From the NCBI GenBank assembly GCA_001797815.1, contig MGQK01000092.1:1-34979 (forward strand): a stretch of 34,979 nt of DNA, given 5' to 3'. The position numbers were made by a program, and so were the translations under genes. Positions within the stretch are counted from its first letter, which is position 1; every line of letters starts with the position of its first letter. Below, in pieces: positions 21,340 to 29,955 of the stretch. The DNA comes from Deltaproteobacteria bacterium RBG_13_61_14 (GTDB taxonomy: Bacteria > RBG-13-61-14). Under the pieces are notes generated by a model. That model had not been told where the DNA came from. It saw only the letters and a list, made by a program, of their open reading frames with translations, and did not search any database.

Positions 21340-22887
21340 TTAGGCTTCCGGGACCAATTCATAGCCCATGGCGTCGGCCAGGGCCAAGACCGGCTCTTTC
21401 AGGTCGCCGTAAACCGTGACCCGGTGCCAGCCCCATTGGTCCCACTGGGTGAAAAGTTTCTCGATGTCGCCCACCGGTTCCGCCACCAGCTTGGTCCGGC
21501 AGGCGCGGTCGTCCGGATCGTTGGCCAGGGCCTTGGCCTGGTGGAAGAGGATCTGTTTGCGGCCGGAGGCGAATTCGAGCGTGCTGGTCATGTAGCCGGA
21601 GGGCAGGATCGAGCGCACCGAGGCTCCCTGGCGGTCTTCGGAGTGGGTGAGGATCTGGAACGGGTTCGCCGGGCCCTGCGGCCCGAAGGGGCGGTTTGAG
21701 GCCACGCAGTGCGCATAGATGATCCGCCGGGTGGTCGTGTCCAGCACCGGGTCGGAAATGTAGCCCGGCCGGCCCCGGGTCATTGCGTTGATCGCAAGCA
21801 TGGTCGCGGTCGAGCGCACGTCGCACTCGCAGGCTCCCACCAGGCCCTCGTTGCACAGCTCATGGAAGCCCAGGCACGGGTAGGCGTGGATGAACCCGCC
21901 GTAGAACCCGACCAGGCAGTTGATGGTGATGGCGTTGGCCCCGTTTTCTTGCAGTAGCTTTTTCATGCCCAGGTACATGGCGGCCGAACTCGCCAGCGTC
22001 TCGTCCGAAACGCCTTCCACCGCGGCGGCGGATTGCCGCCAGCCTTCGGCAATGGCGGCCGCCTGGTCTCGGTCCGCGGCTTTCCAGGCGGCGTTCAGCT
22101 TGCCGAAGGACAGCATTCTCATCGGAATGATCGGAAGGCCCCTTAAGGAAACCCCGGGATAACCCACGGCCAGGATCTTCGATTCCCGCATCTTCCGCAA
22201 GGTTTCTTCAGGGCTGAGCGCCGAGAGCGGATCCGCCAGGCAGGCGAGATCACCCGGGCCGGGCGTCCGTTCCCGGCGGACCAGGGCGACGGCCGCGGCG
22301 AAATCAGCCGCGGCCCCGGTTGGTTTCACCCGCTCGAAGCACTTCACCGCGGCGATCAGGTCGTCGAGATTAGAGGAGCTGATAAAACCCACCTGGGACC
22401 TGTTTTGACGGAGGAAGCGTGAGTTGAAAACCAAAAACCCGCCGGTGCCGCCGTAGAGGAAATGGACAAAGAGCACGGGTTTACCCGTGGCCGCGAAGGG
22501 CTGCACCACCAGGTTCCAGTTGTTCATCTGCACCACGATGTAGCCGTCAATCCCGGAGGCAACGTCGCCCAGGATGATTTTTTCGGCTTGGATCGGTCCG
22601 CTCGCGGTGGCGGGGCGGAACTCGTAGTCCGGGAACGCCTGGGCCAGAGCGTGGTTGATCCGCTCCATCACCGGCGCAAAATCAAAACCCCGATTGGGCC
22701 AGTCGGCCGTGTGCTGCTTCACCGCGTGCAGCGCATACACCACGCGCAGGCGCATCTTGCCGGACCTGGCCGCGGCTGCGGGGCCGGGACCTGCAAGCCC
22801 GGCTGCGGCCGCGCCGGTGGTCAGCAGGAATAGCCGGCGGTTGACCGCGCGGTCCACCAAACAAGAAATCTCTTGCCGTCTCTTCAT
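21340..22887 (-). CDS. Tat-exported protein related to L-fucose/L-arabinose isomerases
   Basis: This 515-residue protein has an N-terminal twin-arginine signal (NRRLFLLTTGAAAAGLAG, residues about 17-34), so it is predicted to be exported folded. The mature part resembles the FucI/AraI-fold sugar isomerase superfamily: an N-terminal Rossmann-like domain with DGYIVVQMNNWN and PVLFVHFLYGGTGGF, then NAITINCLVGF and HAYPCLGFHELCNEGLVGACECD in the central domain. The Glu and Asp of LCNEG and CECD would be metal ligands. Periplasmic placement of such a fold is unusual and suggests a role other than cytoplasmic sugar isomerisation. The ATG at 22887 is favoured because AAAGGA precedes it by eight bases. 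It is divergent from argH. Confidence 0.75.
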   Translation of the reverse strand: MKRRQEISCLVDRAVNRRLFLLTTGAAAAGLAGPGPAAAARSGKMRLRVVYALHAVKQHTADWPNRGFDFAPVMERINHALAQAFPDYEFRPATASGPIQAEKIILGDVASGIDGYIVVQMNNWNLVVQPFAATGKPVLFVHFLYGGTGGFLVFNSRFLRQNRSQVGFISSSNLDDLIAAVKCFERVKPTGAAADFAAAVALVRRERTPGPGDLACLADPLSALSPEETLRKMRESKILAVGYPGVSLRGLPIIPMRMLSFGKLNAAWKAADRDQAAAIAEGWRQSAAAVEGVSDETLASSAAMYLGMKKLLQENGANAITINCLVGFYGGFIHAYPCLGFHELCNEGLVGACECDVRSTATMLAINAMTRGRPGYISDPVLDTTTRRIIYAHCVASNRPFGPQGPANPFQILTHSEDRQGASVRSILPSGYMTSTLEFASGRKQILFHQAKALANDPDDRACRTKLVAEPVGDIEKLFTQWDQWGWHRVTVYGDLKEPVLALADAMGYELVPEA

Positions 22888-22935
22888 GAGCTGGTCCTTT
22901 CTCATCAGCCCCAATCCCCGGTCGCCGATCCTGAA

Positions 22936-22963
22936 TTTATCATCTCTCCAGGGGTCTTTTCAA
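22936..22963 (-). promoter_or_regulatory. Possible promoter of the isomerase-like gene
   Basis: On the minus strand TTGAAA (22963-22958) is followed after 16 bases by GATAAA (22941-22936), a 5/6 plus 4/6 match. It is about 50 bases before the ATG at 22887. This is moderate evidence only. Confidence 0.4.
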
Positions 22964-23053
22964 GCGCGCTATCCACCCGGGCCGGCGACTGCAATGAGCG
23001 GCCACGCCACCCAAAGCCGCTTCGATGGGGTAGGCCCGGCGACTGGAGATTCC

Positions 23054-23082
23054 TTGACTTCGCCCGGGCTTGCTGTTACAAA
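23054..23082 (+). promoter_or_regulatory. Predicted sigma-70 promoter of argH
   Basis: TTGACT (23054-23059), then exactly 17 bases, then TACAAA (23077-23082). The transcript would start near 23089, about 25 bases before the argH ATG, and it runs into the two downstream genes, which are tightly linked. Confidence 0.65.
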
Positions 23083-23113
23083 TGGAGCACGATCTCAAAC
23101 CGCGAGGACCCGC

Positions 23114-24493
23114 ATGAGCAAAAAAACCTGGGCCGGCCGCTTTCGGAAAAAGACCCATCCCCTCTTCGAAGCGTTCAGCGCCAGCATCGCCTTCGACTGC
23201 CGGCTGGCCGAATACGATCTCCTGGGCAGCATCGTGCACGCCGAAGCGCTCTTCCGGGCCAAGCTGCTCAGCCGGAGAGAGGCCCTGGCCATCAAGCGCG
23301 CCCTGGCCGAGATGCTCACGGAATGGCGCGAAGGCCGCTTCCGCCTGGACCCCGGCCTGGAAGACATCCACCTGAACGTCGAGCGCCGACTCACCCAAAA
23401 GCTGGGACCGCTCGGGGGCAAGCTCCACACCGGCCGCTCGCGCAACGACCAGGTGGCCCTGGACATGCGCCTGTATTTCCGCAACCAGACCCGGCTCGCC
23501 ATCCAGAAACTCGAAGCCCTCGCCCGCGTCGTCCTCGACCTTGCCGAAAAACACCAATCGGTCATTATGCCCGGCTACACCCACACCCGCCGCGCCCAGC
23601 CGGTGCTCTTCGCCCATCACCTCCTGGCTTACGTGGAAATGTTCCTGCGCGACCGCGAGCGTTTCCAGGATTTGCTCAAGCGGCTCAACTTCTGCCCGCT
23701 CGGGGCCGGCGCGCTCGCCGGGACCGCTTATCCCCTGGACCGGGAATTCGTGGCCCGCGCCCTCGGTTTTGCCGGGGTCTGCCGCAACAGCCTCGACGCG
23801 GTCGCGGACCGGGATTACCTCTTGGAGTTCGCCGCCGCCGCGGCCATCGCCATGGTCCACCTCTCCCGCCTGATGGAAGAGCTCATCCTCTGGAGCGGCG
23901 AGGAGTTCGGATTCCTCGAGATCGGCGACGAGTTCGCCACCGGCTCGAGCATGATGCCCAACAAAAAGAACCCCGACGCCTGCGAGCTGATCCGGGGCAA
24001 GACCGGCCGGGTAGTCGGCGCGCTCATGGCGCTCCTCACCGTGATGAAAGCGACGCCGCTCGCCTACAACCGCGACTTCCAGGAGGACAAGGAGGGCCTG
24101 TTCGACGCGGCGGACACGCTCTGCCACTGCCTCGAAATCACCGCGGCCATGCTCCCCGGCCTGACCGTGCACCCCGACCGGATGCGGCAAGCCGCAGAGC
24201 AGGGATTCATCCTCGCCACCGACCTCGCCGACTACCTGGTCAAAAAGGGCCTGCCCTTCCGCCAGGCGCACGAGCTGGTCGGCCGGATCGTCCGCCATTG
24301 CCTGGACCGGGGCCTGCTTCTGCCCGACCTCGCGCTCGCCGACTTGAAAAAATTCTCGCCCAAGTTCCAGAAAGACGTGGCCAGGGTGCTTAAGCTCGAG
24401 ACCTCGCTGCAAGCGCGGTCCGTCATCGGCGGCACCGCGCCCCGCCGCGTGCGCCAGGAAATCGCGCGACTGCGCCGCCGGCTCCGGACATGA
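23114..24493 (+). CDS. argH: Argininosuccinate lyase
   Basis: This enzyme cleaves argininosuccinate to arginine and fumarate, the last step of arginine synthesis. It is 459 residues, the normal length. The N-terminal KTWAGRFRKKTHPLFEAF, HTGRSRNDQVALDMRLY and the fumarase-superfamily signature GSSMMPNKKNPDA are all present, and the histidine of the PGYTHTRRAQPV segment is kept (the two residues after it, usually LQ, are TR here). The ATG at 23114 follows GAGG by six bases and gives the family N terminus; upstream ATGs add non-homologous sequence. A four-base ATGA overlap links it to the next gene. Confidence 0.97.
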   Translation: MSKKTWAGRFRKKTHPLFEAFSASIAFDCRLAEYDLLGSIVHAEALFRAKLLSRREALAIKRALAEMLTEWREGRFRLDPGLEDIHLNVERRLTQKLGPLGGKLHTGRSRNDQVALDMRLYFRNQTRLAIQKLEALARVVLDLAEKHQSVIMPGYTHTRRAQPVLFAHHLLAYVEMFLRDRERFQDLLKRLNFCPLGAGALAGTAYPLDREFVARALGFAGVCRNSLDAVADRDYLLEFAAAAAIAMVHLSRLMEELILWSGEEFGFLEIGDEFATGSSMMPNKKNPDACELIRGKTGRVVGALMALLTVMKATPLAYNRDFQEDKEGLFDAADTLCHCLEITAAMLPGLTVHPDRMRQAAEQGFILATDLADYLVKKGLPFRQAHELVGRIVRHCLDRGLLLPDLALADLKKFSPKFQKDVARVLKLETSLQARSVIGGTAPRRVRQEIARLRRRLRT

Positions 24494-25461
24494 GGCCGCG
24501 GCTTCTCTACTTTTTCTTCCTTGCTCTCCTCGCGGCCTGCGGAGTCAAGCAGCCGCCGATTCCCCCGTCCGCGTTCCTCATCCACCCGCCGGGCTCGCTG
24601 GACGCGAGCGTGCGCGAAGGGTGCCTGCGCCTGAGCTGGAAAGCCCCCTCGACCGAGCCCGCGGGCTACCGCGTGCTGCGCCGGCGCGCCGATGAGCCGG
24701 AATTCAAACCCCTGGCCGACCTTCCTCTCGCCGAGCGGAGTTTTACCGACTGTGAAGTTCCTGCCGGCCAGAGCGCGGCTTACCAGGTGCAAAGCCTGAA
24801 CGCCCAGGGCAAGGCCGGACCGGCCTCGCCGGCCGTGCCAGTGGTTTTTCTCCCTCCGCCGCCGGCCCCGGCCTCGCTCACGGCCGAGCCGGGCGATGGC
24901 TTCGTCCAACTTTGCTGGCTAAGCCCGCCCTCGGTGGAGTCGCCGGCCGGGTTCCGCGTCTATCGGGCGCTCCTGGGCGAGCCGTATCCGCGGCGCTCGG
25001 CCAACCTGCAACTGGCGCCCGGGCCTTGCTGGGTGGACGGCAACTTGACCAACGGGAAGACTTACCGGTATGTGGTGCGCACGGTGCTGTCCGCGGAAGG
25101 GGGGATCGAGGAGGAAGGCCCGGCCTCTTCAGAAGTGGAGGTTGTTCCCGAGGACAAGATCCCGCCCTTGCCGCCGGCCGAACTGGTGGCCGCACCCTCG
25201 GCGCAGGGCGTGATGCTGCATTGGAACCGCAACCCGGAGCCGGACCTCAAGGGCTATTACGTTTACCGCCGCTTGGCCGGCTCGGCCGGCTGGGAGCGGA
25301 TCACGCCGGAGCCGCTCTTCGAGGCGGAATACCTGGACACCGACCGTGCCCTCGTTCCCGGCCGCGAATACGACTACGCGGTGACCGCCCTGGATCACGC
25401 GCCCACGCTCAACGAAAGTCCGAAAAGCGAGCCGGCCCGGGCCCTCACCTTGCCCCGATGA
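24490..25461 (+). CDS. Lipoprotein with fibronectin type III repeats
   Basis: This 323-residue protein has a lipoprotein signal (hydrophobic core, then LLAAC, Cys17). The mature part is about three fibronectin-III-like beta-sandwich repeats: residues about 30-115, 120-220 and 230-320. Each has a Trp in strand B (LSWKAP, LCWLSP, LHWNRN) and a Tyr in the F strand (YRVLRR, FRVYRA, YYVYRR), joined by Pro-rich linkers. It overlaps argH by ATGA, so it is co-transcribed with argH, yet no arginine-related job is evident. It probably acts as an outer-membrane surface or periplasmic scaffold (inference). Confidence 0.82.
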   Translation: MRPRLLYFFFLALLAACGVKQPPIPPSAFLIHPPGSLDASVREGCLRLSWKAPSTEPAGYRVLRRRADEPEFKPLADLPLAERSFTDCEVPAGQSAAYQVQSLNAQGKAGPASPAVPVVFLPPPPAPASLTAEPGDGFVQLCWLSPPSVESPAGFRVYRALLGEPYPRRSANLQLAPGPCWVDGNLTNGKTYRYVVRTVLSAEGGIEEEGPASSEVEVVPEDKIPPLPPAELVAAPSAQGVMLHWNRNPEPDLKGYYVYRRLAGSAGWERITPEPLFEAEYLDTDRALVPGREYDYAVTALDHAPTLNESPKSEPARALTLPR

Positions 25462-25480
25462 AAATGAGAGGCGGGAACGG

Positions 25481-27664
25481 ATGAGCGCCGCCACTCGCTC
25501 GAGCCGGATGCCCGTGGCTCTGGAGCTCTTGGTCCTCAGCTTCCTGTCCTTGTTTTTGGAATTGCTCCTGATCCGCTGGATCGGGGTGGAAATCCGCATC
25601 TTCGCCTACTTCCGGAACCTCACCCTGATCTCCTGTTTCCTGGGGCTGGGGATCGGCTTCAGCCTCAAACGGTTTCGCGTCGGACCCTTGTTCTCGCTGT
25701 TGTGGTTGGTCGGCCTGGCCGCCGCGGTTCATCCCGGGGCGGAGATTTTGGGCGTGGGCCTCCGGCAGATTCCCAATTACCTGACTTTTCCGGAATACAA
25801 CATCTGGTACGCGCCCTTGCACACCACCCTTTTCAAGATGGCGGCCGGCTATACCATGATCGCAGCGGTGGTGGTAGTCCTGGCCGTAACTTTTGTTCCC
25901 TTCGGCCAAATGTTAGGCGATATCTTTGCGACCTCGGATAACCGGATTCGCGATTACTCGATCAACCTGATGGGGAGTCTGGCCGGCATCTGGGTTTTTT
26001 CCTGGCTCAGTTACTTACAAACCCCTCCCTGGATCTGGTTTTTGATTGGCGCTTCCGGCATGGCGGTTTTGATCTGGCCCTGGTCCCGGAGGACGATCGC
26101 GGGGATGGCGACCGTGGCGGTTCTTCTTCTTTTGACGATCGAAAAGGATACCCCCTCCCAGCTGACCTTCTGGTCGCCATACCAGAAGCTCCAGCTCTCT
26201 AAGGTCATCAATAACACGCTGGGGGCGAAAATTCCGTATTACCAGATTCAAATCAACTCGGTGACCTATATGTTGATCCTGGATCTTTCCGAGGCCCAAC
26301 TGGAACGATTCCCGAGCGTGTTTCGAAAGGAGGATGCCCCTTATTATCCCTATGACCTCCCCTATCGCTTCCATCCCCGGCCGAAACGGGTGCTGATCGT
26401 GGGGGCGGGCGCCGGCAATGACGTGGCCGCCGCGCTGCGGAATGGCGCCACCCAGATTGATGCCGTGGAGATTGACCCCTTGATCGCCCGGCTGGGTAGC
26501 ACCTACCATCCCGAGAGGCCCTACCAGAACCCTCGGGTCCACCTTTACATTGACGATGCCAGATCCTTTTTCAAAAAGACCGACCGGCGATATGATTTGA
26601 TCATCTTCGCCCTCCTGGACTCGCATACCCTGGTTTCCAACTTCACCAACATCAACCTCGATAGCTATGTCTACACCCGCGAAAGCTTCGAGGAAGCCAA
26701 AGCCCACCTGGCCGAAGGCGGCGTGATCTCGCTCAGTTTCTTTGTCCAGCGCCATCACGAGTGGCTGGGTGCCAAGCTCTACGCCCTGAGCAAAGAAGTT
26801 TTCGGCCAGCCGTCGCTGATCCTTGACAATTATGGCCGCGAAAAAGTGTGCGGCACCGGCGGGATATTGTTCCTGTCCGGCGACAAGGAAAGCCTTCGGA
26901 GCCAAGTCGAGAAGGATCCTGCTCTGGCCCGCGCCATCTCCGGTCGTCTCCTCCCTAAGGAATACTTCGAAAAATTTCGTCCCGGAGTTGAGATCGCCGT
27001 GCCCACCGACGACTGGCCCTTCCTCTACCTGAAACAGCGCCAGATCCCCTCCCTTTACTACATTCTGATCGCGGTCCTGTGCGCCTTCATGGTCTTGGTC
27101 ATCCGCTTTTTATTCCCGGCCGGCCGGATCGGCCCCAGCCACTTCCTGTTTCTGGGCGCCGGGTTCATGTTGGTGGAGGTCCATTCGATCTCCAAGGCGG
27201 CGTTGCTATTCGGCTCCACCTGGATCGTCAACGTCGTCATCATCTCGGCCATCCTGGTGATGATCCTGCTCGCCAACTTGATTGCGCTCCGCGGTCAGCT
27301 TGAAAAAATGCGCTGGTGGTATCTCGGACTTCTCGCCAGCCTCTTCTTGTCTTACCTGGTCCCGGTGGATAAGCTGTTCCTAGGAAGCTACTTGACCCGC
27401 GGCATTCTGGTCGGCGCCTTTTACTCTTTGCCCCTGTTTTTCGCGGGGGTGATCTTCGCCAGCTCGATCCGGAGGGTAAGAGGAGTGGAGGCGGCCTTTG
27501 CCGCCAATATGCTGGGAGCCACCATCGGCGGCATGGTCGAGAGCGTTTCCTATCTCTACGGGCTCCGGGCGGTGGTGCTGATCGCTCTGTTCCTTTACGC
27601 TGCTTCGGCCTGGGCTCTGGGCCGCCTGCCGCTGCTGGAGCAAGCTGCGGGAAGGAAACAATAG
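25481..27664 (+). CDS. Membrane-embedded spermidine-synthase-like protein
   Basis: This 727-residue protein has N-terminal TM helices (about residues 12-35, 45-62, 70-85, 122-142, 163-180, 185-218), a soluble spermidine-synthase-type methyltransferase-like domain at about 290-430, and a C-terminal multi-TM part. The central domain has GAGAGND (308-314), AVEIDP (328-333, the acidic ribose-binding residue) and DDARSFF as in polyamine synthases. The usual catalytic Asp region is less clear, so the reaction may be different; membrane spermidine synthase-like proteins are mostly uncharacterised. The ATG lies 20 bases after the previous stop, with GAGG upstream, so it is the third gene of the argH operon. 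Confidence 0.82.
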   Translation: MSAATRSSRMPVALELLVLSFLSLFLELLLIRWIGVEIRIFAYFRNLTLISCFLGLGIGFSLKRFRVGPLFSLLWLVGLAAAVHPGAEILGVGLRQIPNYLTFPEYNIWYAPLHTTLFKMAAGYTMIAAVVVVLAVTFVPFGQMLGDIFATSDNRIRDYSINLMGSLAGIWVFSWLSYLQTPPWIWFLIGASGMAVLIWPWSRRTIAGMATVAVLLLLTIEKDTPSQLTFWSPYQKLQLSKVINNTLGAKIPYYQIQINSVTYMLILDLSEAQLERFPSVFRKEDAPYYPYDLPYRFHPRPKRVLIVGAGAGNDVAAALRNGATQIDAVEIDPLIARLGSTYHPERPYQNPRVHLYIDDARSFFKKTDRRYDLIIFALLDSHTLVSNFTNINLDSYVYTRESFEEAKAHLAEGGVISLSFFVQRHHEWLGAKLYALSKEVFGQPSLILDNYGREKVCGTGGILFLSGDKESLRSQVEKDPALARAISGRLLPKEYFEKFRPGVEIAVPTDDWPFLYLKQRQIPSLYYILIAVLCAFMVLVIRFLFPAGRIGPSHFLFLGAGFMLVEVHSISKAALLFGSTWIVNVVIISAILVMILLANLIALRGQLEKMRWWYLGLLASLFLSYLVPVDKLFLGSYLTRGILVGAFYSLPLFFAGVIFASSIRRVRGVEAAFAANMLGATIGGMVESVSYLYGLRAVVLIALFLYAASAWALGRLPLLEQAAGRKQ

Positions 27665-27706
27665 CCCAGGGGCATCGGTCCGGCGGTTGGCGCGGTCAGA
27701 ATGGAG

Positions 27707-27728
27707 CGGGCCGCCGAAAGGCGGCCCG
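27707..27728 (+). terminator. Stable hairpin downstream of the argH operon
   Basis: CGGGCCGCC (27707-27715) and GGCGGCCCG (27720-27728) pair perfectly around a GAAA tetraloop, 40 bases after the operon stop. No U tract follows, so it may be a pause or stability element rather than a classical terminator. Confidence 0.55.
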
Positions 27729-27739
27729 TTCCCGTCGCT

Positions 27740-27770
27740 ACTTAACATGGGGTCAGGCCCCATGTTAAGT
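27740..27770. repeat. REP-like perfect palindrome between convergent genes
   Basis: ACTTAACATGGGG and CCCCATGTTAAGT form a perfect 13-base inverted repeat with loop TCAGG. The GGGGTCAGGCCCC core resembles REP sequences associated with REP-tyrosine transposases (from memory). It lies two bases after the minus-strand stop at 27773, so it can end transcripts from both sides. Confidence 0.65.
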
Positions 27771-27772
27771 AA

Positions 27773-28399
27773 TTATTTCCACGGTCCCAGGGGCAGGTTC
27801 CGGTAGTCGTCCTTGCCGGTGATCCGGTTGAACTGGTAATCCCGGTAGGCGTCCCAGTTCTGCTCCCGCTCCTTCTGCTTGCGCTTCTCCTCGTCCAGCC
27901 GCTTCTCCAGCTCCTCGATCTTCTTCTGGTTGTCCGCCTGGATCGCTTTCAACTCCGTATCGAGCAGGGGCCGCAGCTCCTTCTCGATCCTCTTCTTCTC
28001 CGCCGCTTCCGTGGTCGCCCGGTACCGATCCGCCAACTCCCGGATCTTGCTGATCCGCTGGTAACGCTCCGGGTTCTCGGTCTTCATCCGCTCCAGCGCC
28101 TCGCCCCAGCGCCGGCCGCCGCCCTGGCCCATGCCCGGTCCAGTGCCCGGCCCCATGCCTGGCCCCATGCCCTGCTGGTCGCGGATCGGCCGGTCCGCCG
28201 GCTGGTGCACGCGCGCGCCCCGCGGCCCCGGCCGGCCCGGACCAGGCGGAGGCGGCGGAGCCAGGGGCCCTTCCGTCTCGAATGCCGGCTGCTCTTTCTG
28301 CTGCGCCGGCGCCGCCAGCGGCGTTATCCAGATCAAACCCGCCGCCAACACGGTGATCAGGGCCAGCCATCCATACCGGTTCCATTTTCTCGCTCGCAT
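27773..28399 (-). CDS. Secreted, proline-rich coiled-coil protein under ECF sigma control
   Basis: This 208-residue protein starts with a signal-like segment (WLALITVLAAGLIWITPLAAPAQ), then a Pro/Gly-rich linker (about residues 45-90, with GMGPGMGPG repeats), and a long charged helical half (about 90-195) predicted to form a coiled coil, rich in Glu and Lys and in residues such as KKRIEKELRPLL. The helical part and its place behind a sigma/anti-sigma pair recall periplasmic stress proteins of the Spy/CpxP/heavy-metal-sensor type, but I see no clear LTxxQ motif, so this is only a suggestion. The ATG at 28399 has GAGG seven bases upstream. It is the last gene of the operon, 60 bases after the anti-sigma stop. 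Confidence 0.65.
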   Translation of the reverse strand: MRARKWNRYGWLALITVLAAGLIWITPLAAPAQQKEQPAFETEGPLAPPPPPGPGRPGPRGARVHQPADRPIRDQQGMGPGMGPGTGPGMGQGGGRRWGEALERMKTENPERYQRISKIRELADRYRATTEAAEKKRIEKELRPLLDTELKAIQADNQKKIEELEKRLDEEKRKQKEREQNWDAYRDYQFNRITGKDDYRNLPLGPWK

Positions 28400-28459
28400 G
28401 ATCTTTCCTCCTCTTCCCTTCACCCGGGTCCGCTCTTTCGGTCCCGGACCCGGGCAGGT

Positions 28460-29095
28460 TTATAAATAGCGGACACTTGCATCCAACTCTTCCAGCCCGC
28501 GCTCGATCTTGTCCAGGCCGCTCTCCGGCGTCGGCCAATACCAAGGCTCCGCCGCGGCCTCGTCGCCCGGAGAGATGACCTCCGGCTCTTGCTCAACTTC
28601 CTCGAAGAGCGGCGTCGCCGGCTCCAATTCCAGGAACGCCAAGGGCGGGCTATCCCAGGAGTCCACCTCCTCGACCAGCGCTGCCAGCCCGTCGCTCGTG
28701 AAATCCTCGGGCCGGGCGCGATGTGATTCCCAGGAGCGATAGCCCAAGCCCGCCACCATCACCACCACCGCTGCGGCCACGGCCGCATACCAGAACCTGG
28801 GCTGCCGAAGCCATCCGGGAATCCTCTCCCGCAGTCCCGGCCGGGCCGAGAGCGCCTCCCGCGCCGCAATCCGCAGCCTGGCCTCCAGCGCCGACGGCGG
28901 ATTCTCCTGCAGACCCGGCGCCGAGGCCGCGGCCCGCACCGCGGCGATCGCCTCCACCTCGGCCCGACAGCTCGCGCAACCCGCCAGGTGCAGGCGGATC
29001 ACCTCCGCCTCGCCGGCGGGAAGCTCGCCGTAGGCATAGAGCAAGAGCCGTTCCCGGCGAAATTTCCGGCAGGCCGGAGAGGGTTCCTTGTCCAT
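28460..29095 (-). CDS. Anti-sigma factor with ZAS-type zinc finger
   Basis: This 211-residue membrane protein should hold the neighbouring sigma factor inactive at the membrane. The N-terminal cytoplasmic domain contains HLAGCASC, the HxxxCxxC motif of zinc-binding anti-sigma domains, about residues 36-43. One TM helix (FWYAAVAAAVVVMVAGLGY, about 112-130) is followed by an acidic extracytoplasmic domain with many Glu residues. The start is one base after the sigma stop, so the two are translated together. The signal it senses cannot be read from the sequence. Confidence 0.87.
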   Translation of the reverse strand: MDKEPSPACRKFRRERLLLYAYGELPAGEAEVIRLHLAGCASCRAEVEAIAAVRAAASAPGLQENPPSALEARLRIAAREALSARPGLRERIPGWLRQPRFWYAAVAAAVVVMVAGLGYRSWESHRARPEDFTSDGLAALVEEVDSWDSPPLAFLELEPATPLFEEVEQEPEVISPGDEAAAEPWYWPTPESGLDKIERGLEELDASVRYL

Positions 29096-29096
29096 C

Positions 29097-29639
29097 TTAT
29101 GCCTCCGCGTGTTCGGCCAGGCTGGCCCGCAGTTTCTTGACCGCCAGGTGCATGCGGCCGAGCACAGTGTTGAGCGGGCTTTCCGTAACTTCCGCGATCT
29201 CCTTGAAGCTCAGGCCCGCCCATTCCCGCATCAAGAAGACCTCGCGCTGCTCCAGGGGCAAAAGCTCGAGCGCCCGGCTGATGGCCTCACCCTGCTCGGC
29301 CCGGGCCAGGGCCCGGTCCGGACCGCCGGCCGGGTCATGGTGCTCATCGTCCAGTTCCTCTTCCCGGCGGACGCCCCGCTGGCGGAGCGCATCCACGGCC
29401 AGGTTGCGCGCGATCCGAAAGACCCAGCCGGAAAATTTCCGGCCGGCATCGTAACGGCCGGCATGTTGGATCACGCGCAGGAACGTCTCCTGGAACAGGT
29501 CTTCGGCCAGGGCCCGGTCGCCGACCAGGCGCCGGAGCGTGCTGAACAGCGGGGTCCGGTAGCGGAGCAGCAGCTCGTCAAAGGCTTTTGCCTCGCCCCG
29601 GCGATAAGCGATCATTAACGCTTCATCCGAAGAGACCAT
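29097..29639 (-). CDS. ECF-type sigma-70 family RNA polymerase sigma factor
   Basis: This 180-residue sigma factor has only regions 2 and 4, as in the extracytoplasmic function group. Region 2 includes AFDELLLRYRTPLFSTLRRL, DRALAEDLFQETFLRVIQHA and KFSGWVFRIARNLAVDALR. Region 4 includes LPLEQREVFLMREWAGLSFK and EIAEVTESPLNTVLGRMHLA. The ATG at 29639 is kept although its ribosome site is weak; an ATG eight codons later is possible. An ECF-type promoter lies 55-87 bases upstream, so the sigma factor may drive its own operon, including the anti-sigma and the secreted protein. Confidence 0.93.
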   Translation of the reverse strand: MVSSDEALMIAYRRGEAKAFDELLLRYRTPLFSTLRRLVGDRALAEDLFQETFLRVIQHAGRYDAGRKFSGWVFRIARNLAVDALRQRGVRREEELDDEHHDPAGGPDRALARAEQGEAISRALELLPLEQREVFLMREWAGLSFKEIAEVTESPLNTVLGRMHLAVKKLRASLAEHAEA

Positions 29640-29693
29640 CGAAGCTCGCTTTCGGCTTCATCCGGGAATACGCGCCAGCCCCGGATTTATTGT

Positions 29694-29726
29694 CCGTTAT
29701 GACCTGATCCATCGAAAGAAAGTTCC
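29694..29726 (-). promoter_or_regulatory. Predicted ECF-sigma-dependent autoregulatory promoter
   Basis: On the minus strand GGAACTT (29726-29720) is followed after 16 bases by GTC (29703-29701) and then ATAAC. This is the textbook ECF -35/-10 architecture (GGAACTT, 16-17 bases, GTC-type), placed just ahead of the ECF gene. Transcription would start about 50 bases before the sigma ATG. Confidence 0.7.
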
Positions 29727-29937
29727 GGGGCAATTGCTCCTCCCGTCGGTTCGGCGTGCTCCCCGAGAAGCGGGGGCGACCATTTCGGGTTCGGGGCGAT
29801 ATCCAGGTCAGACGGCGTCGCCGGCTTCGGACGCTCCCCAGAGCAACGACCTTCTTCCCCGACCCCTTCATGATATCAGGAGTGGAAGCCCTTTTCATAT
29901 TTTCAGGGCGCCACGCCTCGCGCGGCATGAATGACTG

Positions 29938-29946
29938 TGTTAGAAT
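29938..29946 (+). promoter_or_regulatory. Extended -10 promoter giving a nearly leaderless mRNA
   Basis: TGTTAGAAT contains an extended -10 (TG, one base, then TAGAAT, 5/6). No good -35 is seen. The start site would be about 7 bases downstream, two or three bases before the glycosidase ATG at 29956, which itself has no ribosome site. The rest of 29640-29937 holds no gene apart from the divergent ECF promoter. Confidence 0.45.
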
Positions 29947-29955
29947 CCTCTCTTA

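Noticed and set aside
22873-24412. Long ORFs of about 500 codons in other frames over argH
   Set aside because: GC-rich shadow frames; argH is unambiguous and these lack recognisable domains.
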